Positions 47,701-50,905 of a stretch of DNA of 64,000 bases are shown here, in pieces. The DNA comes from Perognathus longimembris pacificus (taxonomy: Eukaryota > Chordata > Mammalia > Rodentia > Heteromyidae): the NCBI RefSeq assembly GCF_023159225.1, contig NC_063166.1:42897149-42961148 (forward strand). The letters run 5' to 3'. The notes beneath the pieces are model-generated. The model saw nothing but the letters and a program-made list of their open reading frames with translations, did no database searches and was not told the DNA's origin. A program made the translations under genes and the position numbers. Within the stretch, counting starts at the first letter, position 1, and every line of letters begins with the position of its first letter.

Positions 47701-49172
47701 ATGAAATTGCATAGACAAAAGTTTCTTTTTTTTTTTTTTGGCCAGTACTGGGCCTTGGACTCAGGGCCTGAGCACTGTCCCTGGCTTCTTCCCGCTCAAG
47801 GCTAGCACTCTGCCACTTGAGCCACAGCGCCGCTTCTGGCCGTTTTCTGTATATGTGGTGCTGGGGAATCGAACCTAGGGCCTCGTGTATCCGAGGCAGG
47901 CACTCTTGCCACTAGGCTATATCCCCAGCCCTAGACAAAAGTTTCTGTTTAGAAGTTTATACATTGTGATTATTAAGGAAATGACCTTTTTTATGGTTTT
48001 TTAAAAAAAACACCCAGAAGGTTTTACTTTTTGCTTTAATAAAAAGAAAAATATGCCAGGCACTAGTGGCTCATGCCTATAATCAATCTTAGTTACTCAG
48101 AAGGCTGAGATCTGAGGATCATGGTTCGAAGTCAGCCCAGGCAGAGAAGTCTGTGAGACTCTTAACACTCCAATAAGCTACTCAGAAAAAGTCAGATGTG
48201 GCACTGTGGTCCAGTGGAGCGTCGGCCTTGTGCCAAAGAGGCTCAGGGACAGTGCCCAGAACTGAGTTCAAGCCCCAGAACTGGCACAAAAAAAAAAAAA
48301 AAGAATGGAAGTTATGAAAGAGCAAAATAAGGTTGATTGCATTTTGCCATGTGTTCTTATCCCTGTTGGAGAAACACATGAATTGTATAAGAACACGATT
48401 TTATATTTATCCTGTTGCTAAAGCTTCCTCTAAGAATTGTTTGAATGTAAAAATGGAATTTGAGCAGTCAGATCTTAAGTCCTTAAACTCTGTTAAACCT
48501 AGCACTTTGATGGTCCATTAAATCCCAAAGAATAGTTAACATTTCTTCAGTATCTAGGAGGGGGTGTCAAGTTGATAAATTATGGTCTCCCTTATAGGGT
48601 TTTAACCTAGTAAACATTTTTTGTAGTAATTTCTGTCACTACATTTCTGTCACTACACCAGAAAACACCTGTTTGAAGGTATTTTAGTGAGATCCTAAAT
48701 TGTTATAGAAAAATGGTAGTAGTTATATTTCTGACACATAGCTGACTCCAAAACCAGCAACAGCATTACTGTTTTCTGGTATCCTTAATCTAGTGTTCTG
48801 TTGAGCCTGGAAATTGAGTAATTATAACCACTAGGATTTAAAGGTCAAGAGGAAAGATTGCGATTCATTCCTTTAATTAATGACGGGGAATGCTATGGTG
48901 GTAGTCTCTCCTTTCATCTTCAACCTCAGGATTCTTAGGTTTGCCTCAGATTTCTCAGTATATTCAGCCTGAAGCAGGTAATGGTACTACCCAAAGGGTC
49001 TCGTCCCAGGCAGAACTAAGACAATGTGATAACACAGTAAACTATAGGTAAGAAACCTGAACTAATACCATATATTGTGTTTTCCTTTTAGACCACCAAA
49101 AGGAAGCGTGGCTACATTAAAAATAAGCTAGTTTTTAAGAAAGGCAAGAAAATATCTAAGAAGACTGTTTAA
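595..49172 (+). CDS. STT3B: STT3B, oligosaccharyltransferase catalytic subunit B (exons 3-16, 5'-partial)
   Basis: STT3B is the catalytic subunit of the OST-B complex in the ER membrane. It transfers the preassembled glycan from dolichol pyrophosphate to Asn in N-X-S/T sequons, largely after translation. Fourteen segments join in frame (288, 66, 100, 99, 147, 49, 155, 212, 188, 172, 174, 114, 213, 81 bp = 2058 bp, 685 codons plus stop), all with GT-AG introns. Assuming 141 residues encoded upstream, the total is 826 aa, the family length. On that numbering the known motifs fall where expected: second DxD-type motif DNE 221-223, SVSE 402-405, WWDYG 604-608 and DINKFLWM (DK motif) 671-678. The lysine-rich tail ends KKISKKTV. 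The first DxD motif and N-terminal cytosolic segment lie outside the window. No frameshift or premature stop is seen. STT3A is the alternative paralogue, but the long loop and basic C-tail fit STT3B. Confidence 0.97.
1149..1341 (+). repeat. ID-like dimeric SINE
   Basis: It runs from GGGGCTGGGA to CAGGACTGGC plus an A-tail. Left-half A/B-box-like stretches and the right half with CTGTGGCTCAAGTGGTAAGAG are present. It is diverged from the young copies. Confidence 0.85.
1357..1442 (+). repeat. tRNA-derived SINE monomer, old
   Basis: A single ID-like unit (GAGCTGAGGCATGC ... AGTTCAAACCCC ... A-rich end) directly behind the dimeric copy. Confidence 0.5.
1470..1560 (+). repeat. B1-like SINE remnant
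   Basis: TGCTGTAATTCCAGCTA and GGGAGACTACTTAGGA resemble the 7SL-derived core of B1. Heavily diverged. Confidence 0.45.
2065..2286 (-). repeat. B1+ID-type composite SINE (antisense)
   Basis: On the + strand it reads GGAGCTTGAACTCTGGGCC ... CCTAGGATTACAGGCATGAG, the reverse complement of the composite family. Open frames here are repeat-derived. Confidence 0.75.
2589..2872 (-). repeat. Degenerate antisense SINEs
   Basis: GGTACTGGGGTTTCAGCTCC ... GGCAGGCATTCTACCACTTC is an old antisense tRNA-SINE. GGTCTCCAGTTTAGGCTAGC ... TGGGATTATAGAC is an old antisense B1-like piece. Confidence 0.5.
2900..3890 (-). mobile_element. Old L1 fragment (antisense)
   Basis: The + strand shows stretches typical of reversed L1 ORF2, such as GTTTTGATTTGCC, TCTAGTTTCAGTCTTCTGC and GTCTTTCCATCTTTAGAATC. 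Many stops. It probably forms one block with 5560-6060, broken up by SINEs. Confidence 0.6.
4185..4275 (-). repeat. SINE monomer (antisense)
   Basis: GGTAGTGGGGTTTGGCCCTC ... CACTTGAACCACTCCACCTG is a reversed tRNA-derived unit. Confidence 0.45.
4390..4634 (+). repeat. B1+ID-type composite SINE
   Basis: B1-like left half (TGTAATCCTAGGTACTCAGG), a linker with ATCTCCAATTAACTAC, then the tRNA-like right half CTGTGGCTCAAGTGGTAGAG and an A-tail. Confidence 0.8.
4965..5040 (-). repeat. SINE monomer (antisense)
   Basis: GTGTGGTACTGGGGTTTGAA ... GCTAGGCAGATGCTG is a reversed single ID-like unit. Confidence 0.5.
5280..5490 (-). repeat. Degenerate SINE pair (antisense)
   Basis: CTGTGGTACAGGGTTTAAATT ... 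CCATTCCCCTGGCCCC is a monomer-like piece. It is followed by a B1-like piece containing TTAGGCCTCATACATAGCTGG. Confidence 0.4.
5560..6060 (-). mobile_element. Old L1 ORF2 fragment (antisense)
   Basis: Reversed ORF2-like segments include AATTGGATAATCATGTCATCTG and the stretch around TGGAGTGAGGAAAGAGGACC. It continues the block at 2900-3890. Confidence 0.55.
6125..6310 (-). repeat. B1+ID-type composite SINE (antisense)
   Basis: CCTGGGGCTTGAACTTGGGG ... GTAGTTAATTAGAGATAATA ... ACCACTGGTGCCCAGC: reversed right half, linker and B1-like start. An internal deletion affects the B1 half. Confidence 0.7.
6520..6720 (-). mobile_element. L1 3'-end fragment (antisense), pyrimidine-rich
   Basis: CTTCCTCCTCCCCC, GGTTACAGTTACATATGTGA and TTGTTACCTCCTCC match the reversed 3' UTR seen in the long L1 at 29586. 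The next 280 bp (6720-7000) are AT-rich, possibly the same element. Confidence 0.55.
7000..7345 (+). mobile_element. L1 ORF2 fragment with 45-bp tandem duplication
   Basis: CCTGGATTGGGAGGATTAAC, ATGACAATACTACCAAAGGC and AATATGGAACAATAAAATA are sense ORF2 sequence from the region between the reverse transcriptase and the C-terminus. A 45-bp unit is repeated head to tail at 7075-7119 and 7120-7164 with one difference. Confidence 0.75.
7750..7860 (-). repeat. SINE monomer (antisense)
   Basis: (TTG)n-like tail, then GATACTGGAATTGACCCCCA ... GAGCTATATCCCCAGCCC: one reversed ID-like unit without a right half. Confidence 0.65.
8017..8168 (-). repeat. ID-like dimeric SINE (antisense), shortened right half
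   Basis: T-tract, then GCTCAAGGCTAGAACTCTGCC ... CAAATCCCCAGCCCC. The terminal AGTCCTGG... part of the right half is missing. Confidence 0.8.
9000..9231 (-). repeat. ID-like dimeric SINE (antisense) with 15-bp TSD
   Basis: The body 9015-9216 lies between perfect copies of TTTAATGGATTTCTT at 9000-9014 and 9217-9231. Full-length dimer. Confidence 0.93.
9708..9897 (-). repeat. ID-like dimeric SINE (antisense)
   Basis: GAACTCAGGGCCTGGGCACT ... AACCACATTCCCAGCGC. Diverged. A short repeat ATATGCTG flanks it near 9686 and 9901. Confidence 0.75.
10662..10850 (+). repeat. ID-like dimeric SINE
   Basis: GGGCTGGGAATGTGAGTGC ... CCCCAGGACTGGCAAAAAAC. A small deletion affects the left A box. Confidence 0.85.
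11293..11560 (-). repeat. Composite SINE (antisense) plus (TTG)n microsatellite
   Basis: GGAGCTTGAACTCAGAGCTT ... GCCACCAGTGCCTTGC is a reversed composite copy (11293-11520). About 11 TTG units follow at 11526-11560. The glutamine run seen on the minus strand is only the translated microsatellite. Confidence 0.75.
11652..11717 (+). CDS. STT3B: STT3B exon 4
   Basis: 22 codons, phase 0 both ends: [11 protein letters not shown]...FYM, a loop and the start of the next membrane helix. Acceptor TTTTTTAG, donor GTAAGA at 11718. The exon begins GTAAAA, so acceptor and a donor-like hexamer are adjacent. The reading frame needs the whole exon. Confidence 0.96.
13831..14012 (-). repeat. ID-like dimeric SINE (antisense), truncated at its 5' end
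   Basis: T-tract, then GCCAGTCCTGGGGCTTGGAC ... CATGTATACGAGGCG. The first 45 or so bases of the left half are missing. Confidence 0.85.
14050..14268 (+). repeat. B1+ID-type composite SINE
   Basis: AGCCAGGTGTTTGGTGGCTC ... TACTGGTACAAAAAAAG. It lies directly in front of a second copy of the same family. Confidence 0.7.
14270..14535 (+). repeat. B1+ID-type composite SINE
   Basis: AACCAGATGCTGGTGGCTCA, TGTAATCCTAGCTACTCAAG and GAGCTGTGGCTTAAAATGG, ending in a long A/G-rich tail 50-60 bp before the exon 5 acceptor. Confidence 0.8.
14605..14704 (+). CDS. STT3B: STT3B exon 5
   Basis: 33 codons plus one base: [20 protein letters not shown]...RVYI. It starts in phase 0 and ends in phase 1 (the Ala codon is completed in the next exon). 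Acceptor CTCATAG, donor GTAAGT at 14705. It encodes a membrane helix and the basic cytosolic turn QRYSKR. Confidence 0.97.
14795..14908 (-). mobile_element. L1 3'-end fragment (antisense)
   Basis: TTATTTATTGTCAAAGTGAT, GTACAGAGAGTTTACAGTTT and GTTACCTCCTCCCTC match the start of the L1 at 29586. Only the last ~110 bp are present, a severe 5' truncation. Confidence 0.7.
16203..16239. repeat. (CA)n microsatellite
   Basis: About 18 perfect CA units. Confidence 0.98.
16320..17700 (-). mobile_element. L1 fragment (antisense), split by a SINE
   Basis: GATACCATTTTCATCTGTTTG, ATTGTATACCACATTTTCTG and ATTGCCATTCTGTCTGGAGT are reversed L1 3' ORF2. The element is interrupted at about 16690-16942. Confidence 0.75.
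16690..16942 (-). repeat. B1+ID-type composite SINE (antisense) inside L1
   Basis: GGGGCTTAAACTCATGGCC ... GCTAGGATTACAGGCAGGAG, followed by a T run at 16928-16946. It splits the antisense L1. Confidence 0.8.
19049..19225 (+). repeat. ID-like dimeric SINE, 5'-truncated
   Basis: It starts inside the left half (GTATACATGAAGCCCTGGG), continues through the whole right half, and ends in an A/C-rich tail. Confidence 0.88.
19548..19765 (-). repeat. B1+ID-type composite SINE (antisense)
   Basis: AGAGCTTGAACTTAGGGCC ... GTGAGCCACTGGCACCTGGC. The linker ATTGGAGATAAGAGTC is well preserved. Confidence 0.82.
20850..20952 (+). mobile_element. Probable L1 3'-end fragment
   Basis: The stretch ending ATATGCAAATAAAAATC, with TATGAAACATATAATGAA upstream, resembles a short rodent L1 or L1-tail sequence. 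Low support. Confidence 0.35.
21441..21875 (+). repeat. SINE nested in SINE
   Basis: An outer dimeric SINE (21443-21543, resuming at 21751) is interrupted by a complete inner dimeric SINE (21544-21750). The inner copy is flanked by an 18-bp direct repeat AGAAAAAGCCAGAAGTGG at 21526-21543 and 21751-21768, which is a piece of the outer element used as target. The outer tail has at least 27 A followed by (GA)n. Confidence 0.92.
22505..22735. repeat. Two related diverged segments
   Basis: About 22515-22600 and 22655-22735 share the pattern AGTTT(A/G)TG(A/T)AT(A/G)CA(A/G) ... CATCTTGATC ... ACCCC/CC-rich. They may be two L1 3'-tail fragments or an old tandem duplication. Confidence 0.45.
22888..22946 (-). 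repeat. SINE monomer fragment (antisense)
   Basis: GCATGATAGGCAAGCACTAT ... GCTATATCCCAGTCC. Confidence 0.5.
24141..24366 (+). repeat. ID-like dimeric SINE, young subfamily, with TSD
   Basis: The full-length body lies between AAAAATTTACAG at 24141-24152 and 24355-24366. It has an intact A box (TAGCCTAGTGG) and B box (GGTTCGATTCC), and the subfamily markers CTCGGATACACGAGG and GAGCGGGAAGAAG. Confidence 0.95.
24583..24984 (+). mobile_element. SINE-L1 chimera with one TSD
   Basis: A full dimeric SINE (24593-24800) is followed without a gap by an L1 3' end (about 24800-24974: TTTGGTGTTAACC, GGGGAATGAGGGAGGAGG, ACCTCTCTGTACATCACTTT, A-rich tail). The 10-bp direct repeat AGGAAGAGGA occurs at 24583-24592 and 24975-24984, outside both parts. 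There is no repeat at the SINE-L1 joint. The whole unit therefore looks inserted in one event. Confidence 0.85.
25290..25880. other. GC-rich unassigned intronic block
   Basis: Clearly richer in G+C than its surroundings, e.g. GGAGGGCCTGCCAGCCGGAA. It matches none of the SINE or L1 patterns here. An open frame of about 125 codons crosses it, but without splice context, conserved motif or family resemblance that I recognise. It could be an old LTR, a conserved element or an intronic enhancer. Confidence 0.4.
26160..26262 (+). repeat. B1-like SINE
   Basis: GCTGGATGTAGTAGTACACTC, TGTAATCCCAGCACTCAGGA, then an A-rich end: a 7SL-derived monomer with deletions. Confidence 0.65.
26454..26552 (+). 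CDS. STT3B: STT3B exon 6
   Basis: 99 bp completing Ala, then [32 protein letters not shown] and the first base of Gly. Acceptor TTTGTAG, donor GTATGA at 26553. It encodes a membrane helix followed by a polar loop. Confidence 0.97.
26553..28712 (+). other. STT3B: STT3B intron 6
   Basis: AT-rich and unassigned apart from the SINE at 27568-27811. No exon-like sequence is seen. Confidence 0.75.
27568..27811 (-). repeat. ID-like dimeric SINE (antisense) with 14-bp TSD
   Basis: Body 27582-27797 between TAGTAAGACACTTT copies at 27568-27581 and 27798-27811. An 8-bp insertion (CAACGTGG region) duplicates part of the left half. Confidence 0.94.
28713..28859 (+). CDS. STT3B: STT3B exon 7
   Basis: 147 bp: [49 protein letters not shown], ending with the first base of Gly. 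Acceptor TTAATTAG, donor GTAGGT at 28860. It encodes two membrane helices separated by a charged cytosolic loop (RDRLTKQEF). Confidence 0.97.
29125..29351 (-). repeat. ID-like dimeric SINE (antisense)
   Basis: T22 tract, then GCCAGTCCTGGGCCTTGGAC ... GGCCATATCCCCAGCC. A short flanking repeat TCTAAC on each side is a possible target-site duplication. Confidence 0.92.
29917..30157 (+). repeat. ID-like dimeric SINE, young subfamily, inside L1, 14-bp TSD
   Basis: Body 29931-30143 between AAGAACATCATCAA at 29917-29930 and 30144-30157. Nearly identical to the copy at 24153. Confidence 0.96.
30963..31184 (-). repeat. ID-like dimeric SINE (antisense), young subfamily, inside L1
   Basis: T-tract, GGCCAGTCCTGGGCCTTGG ... 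GGCTATATCCCCAGCC, with the direct repeat TGTGATTT on both sides. The L1 sequence resumes after it. Confidence 0.92.
31420..31600 (+). repeat. Old composite SINE
   Basis: ACTGAGCATAATGGTACACA ... CAAATGGCAGGAATGTCTGA ... AGTTCAAGCCCTG ... A-rich end. Strongly diverged. Confidence 0.5.
31655..31742 (+). repeat. Old SINE monomer
   Basis: ATGGGGTGAGGATGTGGTTT ... AAGGTTCAAGCTCTAGTACC and an A-rich end. It lies just upstream of the exon 8 acceptor. Confidence 0.5.
31809..31857 (+). CDS. STT3B: STT3B exon 8 (49 bp)
   Basis: Completes Gly, then [15 protein letters not shown] and two bases of Gly. Acceptor CTTCCAAG, donor GTAAGT at 31858. It encodes the lumenal start of external loop 5 (EL5), which engages the substrates. 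The exon is too short for gene finders that rely on open frames. Confidence 0.96.
31858..33129 (+). other. STT3B: STT3B intron 8
   Basis: AT-rich. A TA-rich run lies at 32033-32058. I see no transposon or gene. Confidence 0.75.
33130..33284 (+). CDS. STT3B: STT3B exon 9
   Basis: 155 bp: [51 protein letters not shown] plus one base of Val. Acceptor TATATCAG, donor GTAAGA at 33285. It holds SVSE (about 402-405), the conserved EL5 motif around the peptide and lipid-linked oligosaccharide sites, then a membrane helix. Confidence 0.97.
33752..34082 (+). repeat. Old composite SINE(s)
   Basis: AGTGCCTGTAATCCTAGCTA, AACTGGGCCTGGTGGTATTC and GGATATGGCTCTCGTTTTAG suggest two overlapping diverged copies with an A/C-rich tail. 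Confidence 0.55.
34372..34616 (+). repeat. ID-like dimeric SINE with 18-bp TSD
   Basis: Body 34390-34598 between TTTAAAAAGTGACATTAC at 34372-34389 and 34599-34616. The tail is A8 followed by a T run. Confidence 0.96.
35016..35227 (+). CDS. STT3B: STT3B exon 10
   Basis: 212 bp: completes Val, then [40 protein letters not shown] and a polar acidic stretch with [12 protein letters not shown], ending NLYDK in phase 0. Acceptor CTTTGCAG. The donor is AAG|GTGGGA at 35228, a weak match to consensus. It is chosen because the next exon continues AGKVRK in frame. The MVRLMLTL segment contributes the conserved arginine of the peptide-binding region. Intron retention would add VGKLK and a stop. Confidence 0.95.
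35463..35660 (-). repeat. B1+ID-type composite SINE (antisense)
   Basis: GGCCAGTCCTGGGCCTTAGG ... GATCTCGGCCTCCTGATTAG ... ACTGGCACCCAGCT. The linker is partly deleted. Confidence 0.75.
35678..35886 (-). repeat. ID-like dimeric SINE (antisense)
   Basis: (TTTG)n-type tail, GGCCAGTCCTGGGCCTTGGA ... GGCCATATTCCCAGCCC. It has the GAGCGGGAAGAAG marker but the older left half, an intermediate subfamily. Confidence 0.92.
35957..36292. repeat. Composite SINE (+) and SINE monomer (-)
   Basis: 35957-36195 is a + strand composite (CTATAATCCTAGCTACTCAG ... GTGTAAGGCCCTGAGG). 36200-36292 is a reversed monomer (CCACCAGTAAGCCACACCTC...). Confidence 0.65.
36937..37170 (+). repeat. B1+ID-type composite SINE with (CAA)n tail
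   Basis: GGGCTAGGCATGGTTGCC, TATAATCCTAGCTGGTCAGG, AGCTATAGTTCAAGTGG, then seven CAA units. Confidence 0.8.
37480..37667 (+). CDS. STT3B: STT3B exon 11
   Basis: 188 bp: [63 protein letters not shown] (last codon split). Acceptor TATCTGCAG at 37479. A second AG four bases on (37482-37483) would break the frame. Donor GTAAGA at 37668. It carries the end of the cytosolic loop, the last transmembrane helix (about [13 protein letters not shown]) and the entry into the lumenal catalytic domain. Confidence 0.96.
37670..37774. repeat. 105-bp target duplication, left copy
   Basis: Identical base for base to 38262-38366 (offset 592). It starts 2 bp after the exon 11 boundary, so only this side keeps the GT of the splice donor. 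It ends where the LTR begins. Confidence 0.98.
37775..38240 (+). mobile_element. Class II ERV LTR, 466 bp, sense
   Basis: Bounded by the perfect 8-bp inverted ends TGTTGGGG and CCCCAACA, starting TG and ending CA as LTRs do. GC-rich against an AT-rich intron. A poly(A) signal AATAAA at 38046-38051 places the R region near 38060-38090. I see no clear TATA box. A purine-rich U5 part lies at about 38160-38220. An open frame of 135 codons (37864-38271) crosses it but has no viral protein features. The family is judged from the ends and the Lys-type PBS. It looks betaretrovirus/ERVK-like; I do not know its name. Confidence 0.9.
38244..38261 (+). other. Primer binding site, tRNA-Lys1,2 type
   Basis: TGGCGCCCAACGTGGGGC, 18 nt, separated from the LTR by TTG. 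It is complementary to the 3' end of tRNA-Lys1,2, as used by several betaretroviruses. It is followed at once by host sequence; no gag leader is present. Confidence 0.93.
38262..38366. repeat. 105-bp target duplication, right copy
   Basis: Perfect copy of 37670-37774. After it the intron continues (TATTTCTCAAACTG), which is the presumed original right flank. Confidence 0.98.
38513..38722 (-). repeat. ID-like dimeric SINE (antisense)
   Basis: AGTCCTGGTGCTTGAACTCA ... AGCCACATTCCCAGTCCC. An older copy without a clear T tail. It ends about 70 bp before the exon 12 acceptor. Confidence 0.85.
38791..38962 (+). CDS. STT3B: STT3B exon 12 (catalytic WWDYG)
   Basis: 172 bp: [57 protein letters not shown]. 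Acceptor CTTTGCAG, donor GTAGGT at 38963, phase 0 end. WWDYG (about 604-608) binds the +2 Ser/Thr of the acceptor sequon. Its own sequons NRT, NNT and NNS are visible (about N616, N623, N627) and are known glycosylation positions in STT3 proteins. Confidence 0.98.
38963..39615 (+). other. STT3B: STT3B intron 12
   Basis: 653 bp, AT-rich. No repeat seen. Confidence 0.8.
39616..39789 (+). CDS. STT3B: STT3B exon 13 (DK motif)
   Basis: 58 codons: [58 protein letters not shown]. Acceptor TTCTACAG, donor GTAAGA at 39790. DINKFLWM (about 671-678) is the DK motif that completes the sequon pocket. NET (about N641) is a further sequon. Confidence 0.98.
39790..42381 (+). other. STT3B: STT3B intron 13
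   Basis: Nearly free of SINEs: only a B1-like copy at 41281-41395. 40140-40950 is less AT-rich but shows no gene that I recognise. 41400-42380 is AT-rich and may hold old L1 material (e.g. 41690-41960). Confidence 0.7.
41281..41395 (+). repeat. B1-like SINE
   Basis: ACGCCTGTAGTCCCAGCATT, GGGAGACAGATGCAAGAGGA, GGGGCTACATAGTGTAGA and an A tail: classic B1 layout, diverged. Confidence 0.75.
42382..42495 (+). CDS. STT3B: STT3B exon 14
   Basis: 38 codons: [38 protein letters not shown]. Acceptor TTCTCCTAG, donor GTTGGT at 42496. Lumenal soluble domain. [10 protein letters not shown] is strongly conserved in STT3 proteins. Confidence 0.97.
43233..43378 (-). repeat. B1+ID-type composite SINE (antisense), shortened
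   Basis: TCTGGTTCTGGGTCTTGAAC ... ATAATTGGAGATTACATG ... ACCAGTGCCCAGCTACTG: a large internal deletion removes most of the B1-like half. Confidence 0.7.
43385..43580 (-). repeat. ID-like dimeric SINE (antisense)
   Basis: GCCAATCCCGGGGCTTGAAC ... AGTCACATTCCCAGCCCC. The direct repeat CTACTGGT flanks it (43376 and 43579 region), so it inserted at the edge of the neighbouring SINE. Confidence 0.85.
44258..44562 (-). repeat. Degenerate SINE monomers (antisense)
   Basis: GGCAGTACTGGGGTTTAAAT ... GAGCCATACCCACAACCC is a reversed monomer. 44340-44562 (AAGTAGGATCTTGTCTGGC ... GTGAACCACCCTTCCCAGCC) is an old reversed B1-like region. Confidence 0.5.
44737..44776. repeat. (GT)n microsatellite
   Basis: About 20 perfect GT units, followed by GTACGTGG imperfect repeats up to 44820. 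Confidence 0.97.
44822..44940 (-). repeat. SINE right half (antisense)
   Basis: ATGCCAATACTGGAGCATGA ... AACCACACCTCCACTTCCAG: only the shared right half is present. Confidence 0.65.
45122..45351 (-). repeat. ID-like dimeric SINE (antisense) with 16-bp TSD
   Basis: Body 45138-45335 between CTCATTGCAACTCTTT at 45122-45137 and 45336-45351. Full length. Confidence 0.95.
45381..45444. repeat. 32-bp tandem duplication
   Basis: 45381-45412 and 45413-45444 differ at one position (ACTATC versus ACTACC). It ends 52 bp before exon 15. Confidence 0.96.
45497..45709 (+). CDS. STT3B: STT3B exon 15
   Basis: 71 codons: [71 protein letters not shown]. Acceptor CTCTTGCAG, donor GTGAGT at 45710. C-terminal lumenal domain with the conserved [11 protein letters not shown] strand. 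Confidence 0.97.
47226..47448 (-). repeat. ID-like dimeric SINE (antisense) with 10-bp TSD
   Basis: Body 47236-47438 between CATAAAATCT at 47226-47235 and 47439-47448. Confidence 0.93.
47712..47946 (-). repeat. ID-like dimeric SINE (antisense), young subfamily, 15-bp TSD
   Basis: Body 47727-47931 between TAGACAAAAGTTTCT at 47712-47726 and 47932-47946. It carries the reversed markers CTTCTTCCCGCTCAAGG and CTCGTGTATCCGAGG. Confidence 0.96.
48053..48303 (+). repeat. B1+ID-type composite SINE
   Basis: TGCCAGGCACTAGTGGCTCA ... GAAGGCTGAGATCTGAGGAT ... GTGGCACTGTGGTCCAGTGG ... ACTGGCAC and a 16-A tail. One of the most complete copies of this family here. Confidence 0.87.
49092..49172 (+). CDS. 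STT3B: STT3B exon 16, end of coding sequence
   Basis: 26 codons and TAA (49170-49172): [26 protein letters not shown]. Acceptor CCTTTTAG. The lysine/arginine-rich tail is the expected end of STT3B. Confidence 0.98.
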   Translation, partial: TTKRKRGYIKNKLVFKKGKKISKKTV

Positions 49173-49323
49173 GCACACTGTTCTGGCTCCAGACTTGAAG
49201 CAGTGTCCTTGTGAGAACCAGTCTTTGCCTTTAGCTCACGTCGTGTTTCACAACTGAGGGTACAGAACTATATCATTGTCCAGGTTAACGTGCAAAATTT
49301 TCTGGCAATGCCTCACTTAAAAA

Positions 49324-49329
49324 AATAAA
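49324..49329 (+). terminator. STT3B: Proximal poly(A) signal candidate
   Basis: AATAAA 152 bp after the stop codon. It could give a short-UTR isoform. Confidence 0.5.
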
Positions 49330-50553
49330 ATTGGCTTATTGAGAACAACTGTTTTTTCAATTTGTAATGTGAAGCAGGACAGAGCACTGCTGTAGATGTC
49401 CAGCAGCAGATTTTTTTTATTGGTACATATTATCCTTCAAATCTGAGAATTTGGACTAATTGCACCAAAGAACCCTCTAATTTGGTCCCTGGCACATGCC
49501 TACTTGTCAATGTTTTTATTCTTTTACAGAAGACCTGCATTTTGTTTGAATTACCCAAATAGCAATATGTAAAATACAAATGACAAAATGTAATGAGAGC
49601 TTCTTGAACCAGTAAACTAGTACAGGTCTGAGAAAGAGGTATTAGAAAAGTTATACTATATTTATTTTCATGTTTCTCCAGTGCAAAGAATGTTTCATCA
49701 AATGTACATCGTCTATTGTTTACTGTTGCTGTAGGAAGCTGCCTTTGAAGATGGACATCTGAGTAGCTAGTTGACTGAAATAGATTTTTTGTTGATACAT
49801 AATTACTGCTATTAGCAGTTGTTTTTCACCAGGTACTTGTAGATTTCATGCATTGTTCATTCAAGGGCTAAATTTATATCCTTTGGAAATCATGGCAACT
49901 GCAGAGAATGTTGCTCACCAGGAAAGGGGTTGGTACCTTAGAACTGAGATTAGTACTGTCTGCATGAAAGACTAAGGAAAACACTCAAAATGGATAGGTA
50001 TCCAAAGTTCATTTTCTGTGTGTCTTCAAAATGACAAAGGATTTGTAAACTTTGCCTACATTTTCCCCATTTTATATGAGTTTCATTCATCAAAATGATT
50101 TTTGTTCTGTGCCCCATATTCTTAAGACCTTAAAAACATTTGATGAAACTCTTTAGTACTGTGTACATTTTCTTACTTTTATTAAAAATGTGACAATTGT
50201 CAAAAATGCACTAAAATATAAATGGAGATTGAACATGTTCATTTTCCAGCTTATAGACAACTTTATACAGACTTGAAAATTTTCTCCAGTTGTTTAGTAA
50301 AAGTGAAAGAGAAAGGGGTTTTCCTGCCACAGGATGTAAACTTTTTATATATATATATATATATATAAAAAACAAGCATAACACACCACTGCTTTGGGTG
50401 GAGAAGTGCAGAATAGTATGTACCTTTTATGAAAAAAATGTAATTACAATGTTCAGTGAGAATGTTACTGCTGATTTTCTTTTTCAAGGTGTAGAATATT
50501 CTTTGATTTATAGAATTCATTTTTGACCCAGATGAATGGTTCTTTTACAGACC

Positions 50554-50584
50554 AATAAAATGGCTGAACATTTTCACAAATAAA
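50554..50584 (+). terminator. STT3B: Tandem distal poly(A) signals of STT3B
   Basis: AATAAA at 50554-50559 and again at 50579-50584, followed by a T/G-rich stretch from 50605 (TGATACTTTGTCATTTGGGG). This is the likely main cleavage site, about 50600. Confidence 0.75.
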
Positions 50585-50739
50585 GTGTAACTAAATCTGG
50601 ATTTCTGATACTTTGTCATTTGGGGGATTTTATTTTACTTTATTGCTTTTATTCAATGCAGAGAAGTTGTTAGCTTAGGGGAAATAAAATTAATTCAAAT
50701 TTTGTGTTAAGTGTTGTCCTTTGGAAAGCAGACACAGTA

Positions 50740-50905
50740 GATTTTGGTTCAAGGCCAGCCTGGGCTAAAGTCAGGCCAACTTTCAACACCAAGCTAACAT
50801 GGTAATTGACACCTATTATCTCAGCTTCTCAGGAGGCAGAGGTCAGGGGCATGCCGTCCCGGGGCTGCCTGGACAGCTTGAGGCCCTGTTGGAAAAAGTA
50901 AAAGG
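50740..50905 (+). repeat. B1-like SINE remnant
   Basis: GGTTCAAGGCCAGCCTGGGC and ATCTCAGCTTCTCAGGAGGC are B1/Alu-type core phrases in rearranged order. Possibly two overlapping fragments. Confidence 0.5.

Larger units (their letters stand above)
45710..49091 (+). other. STT3B: STT3B intron 15
   Basis: 45710-47220 is AT-rich without recognised repeats. Three SINEs lie at 47226-48303. 48310-49091 shows nothing but a 14-bp near-tandem repeat (TTTCTGTCACTACA) at about 48629-48657. Confidence 0.75.
49173..50605 (+). other. STT3B: STT3B 3' UTR
   Basis: About 1.4 kb after the stop. The right end is inferred from the tandem poly(A) signals at 50554 and 50579. No SINE lies inside, in contrast to the introns, which fits purifying selection or short length. 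A (TA)n run lies at 50346-50367. Confidence 0.75.
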
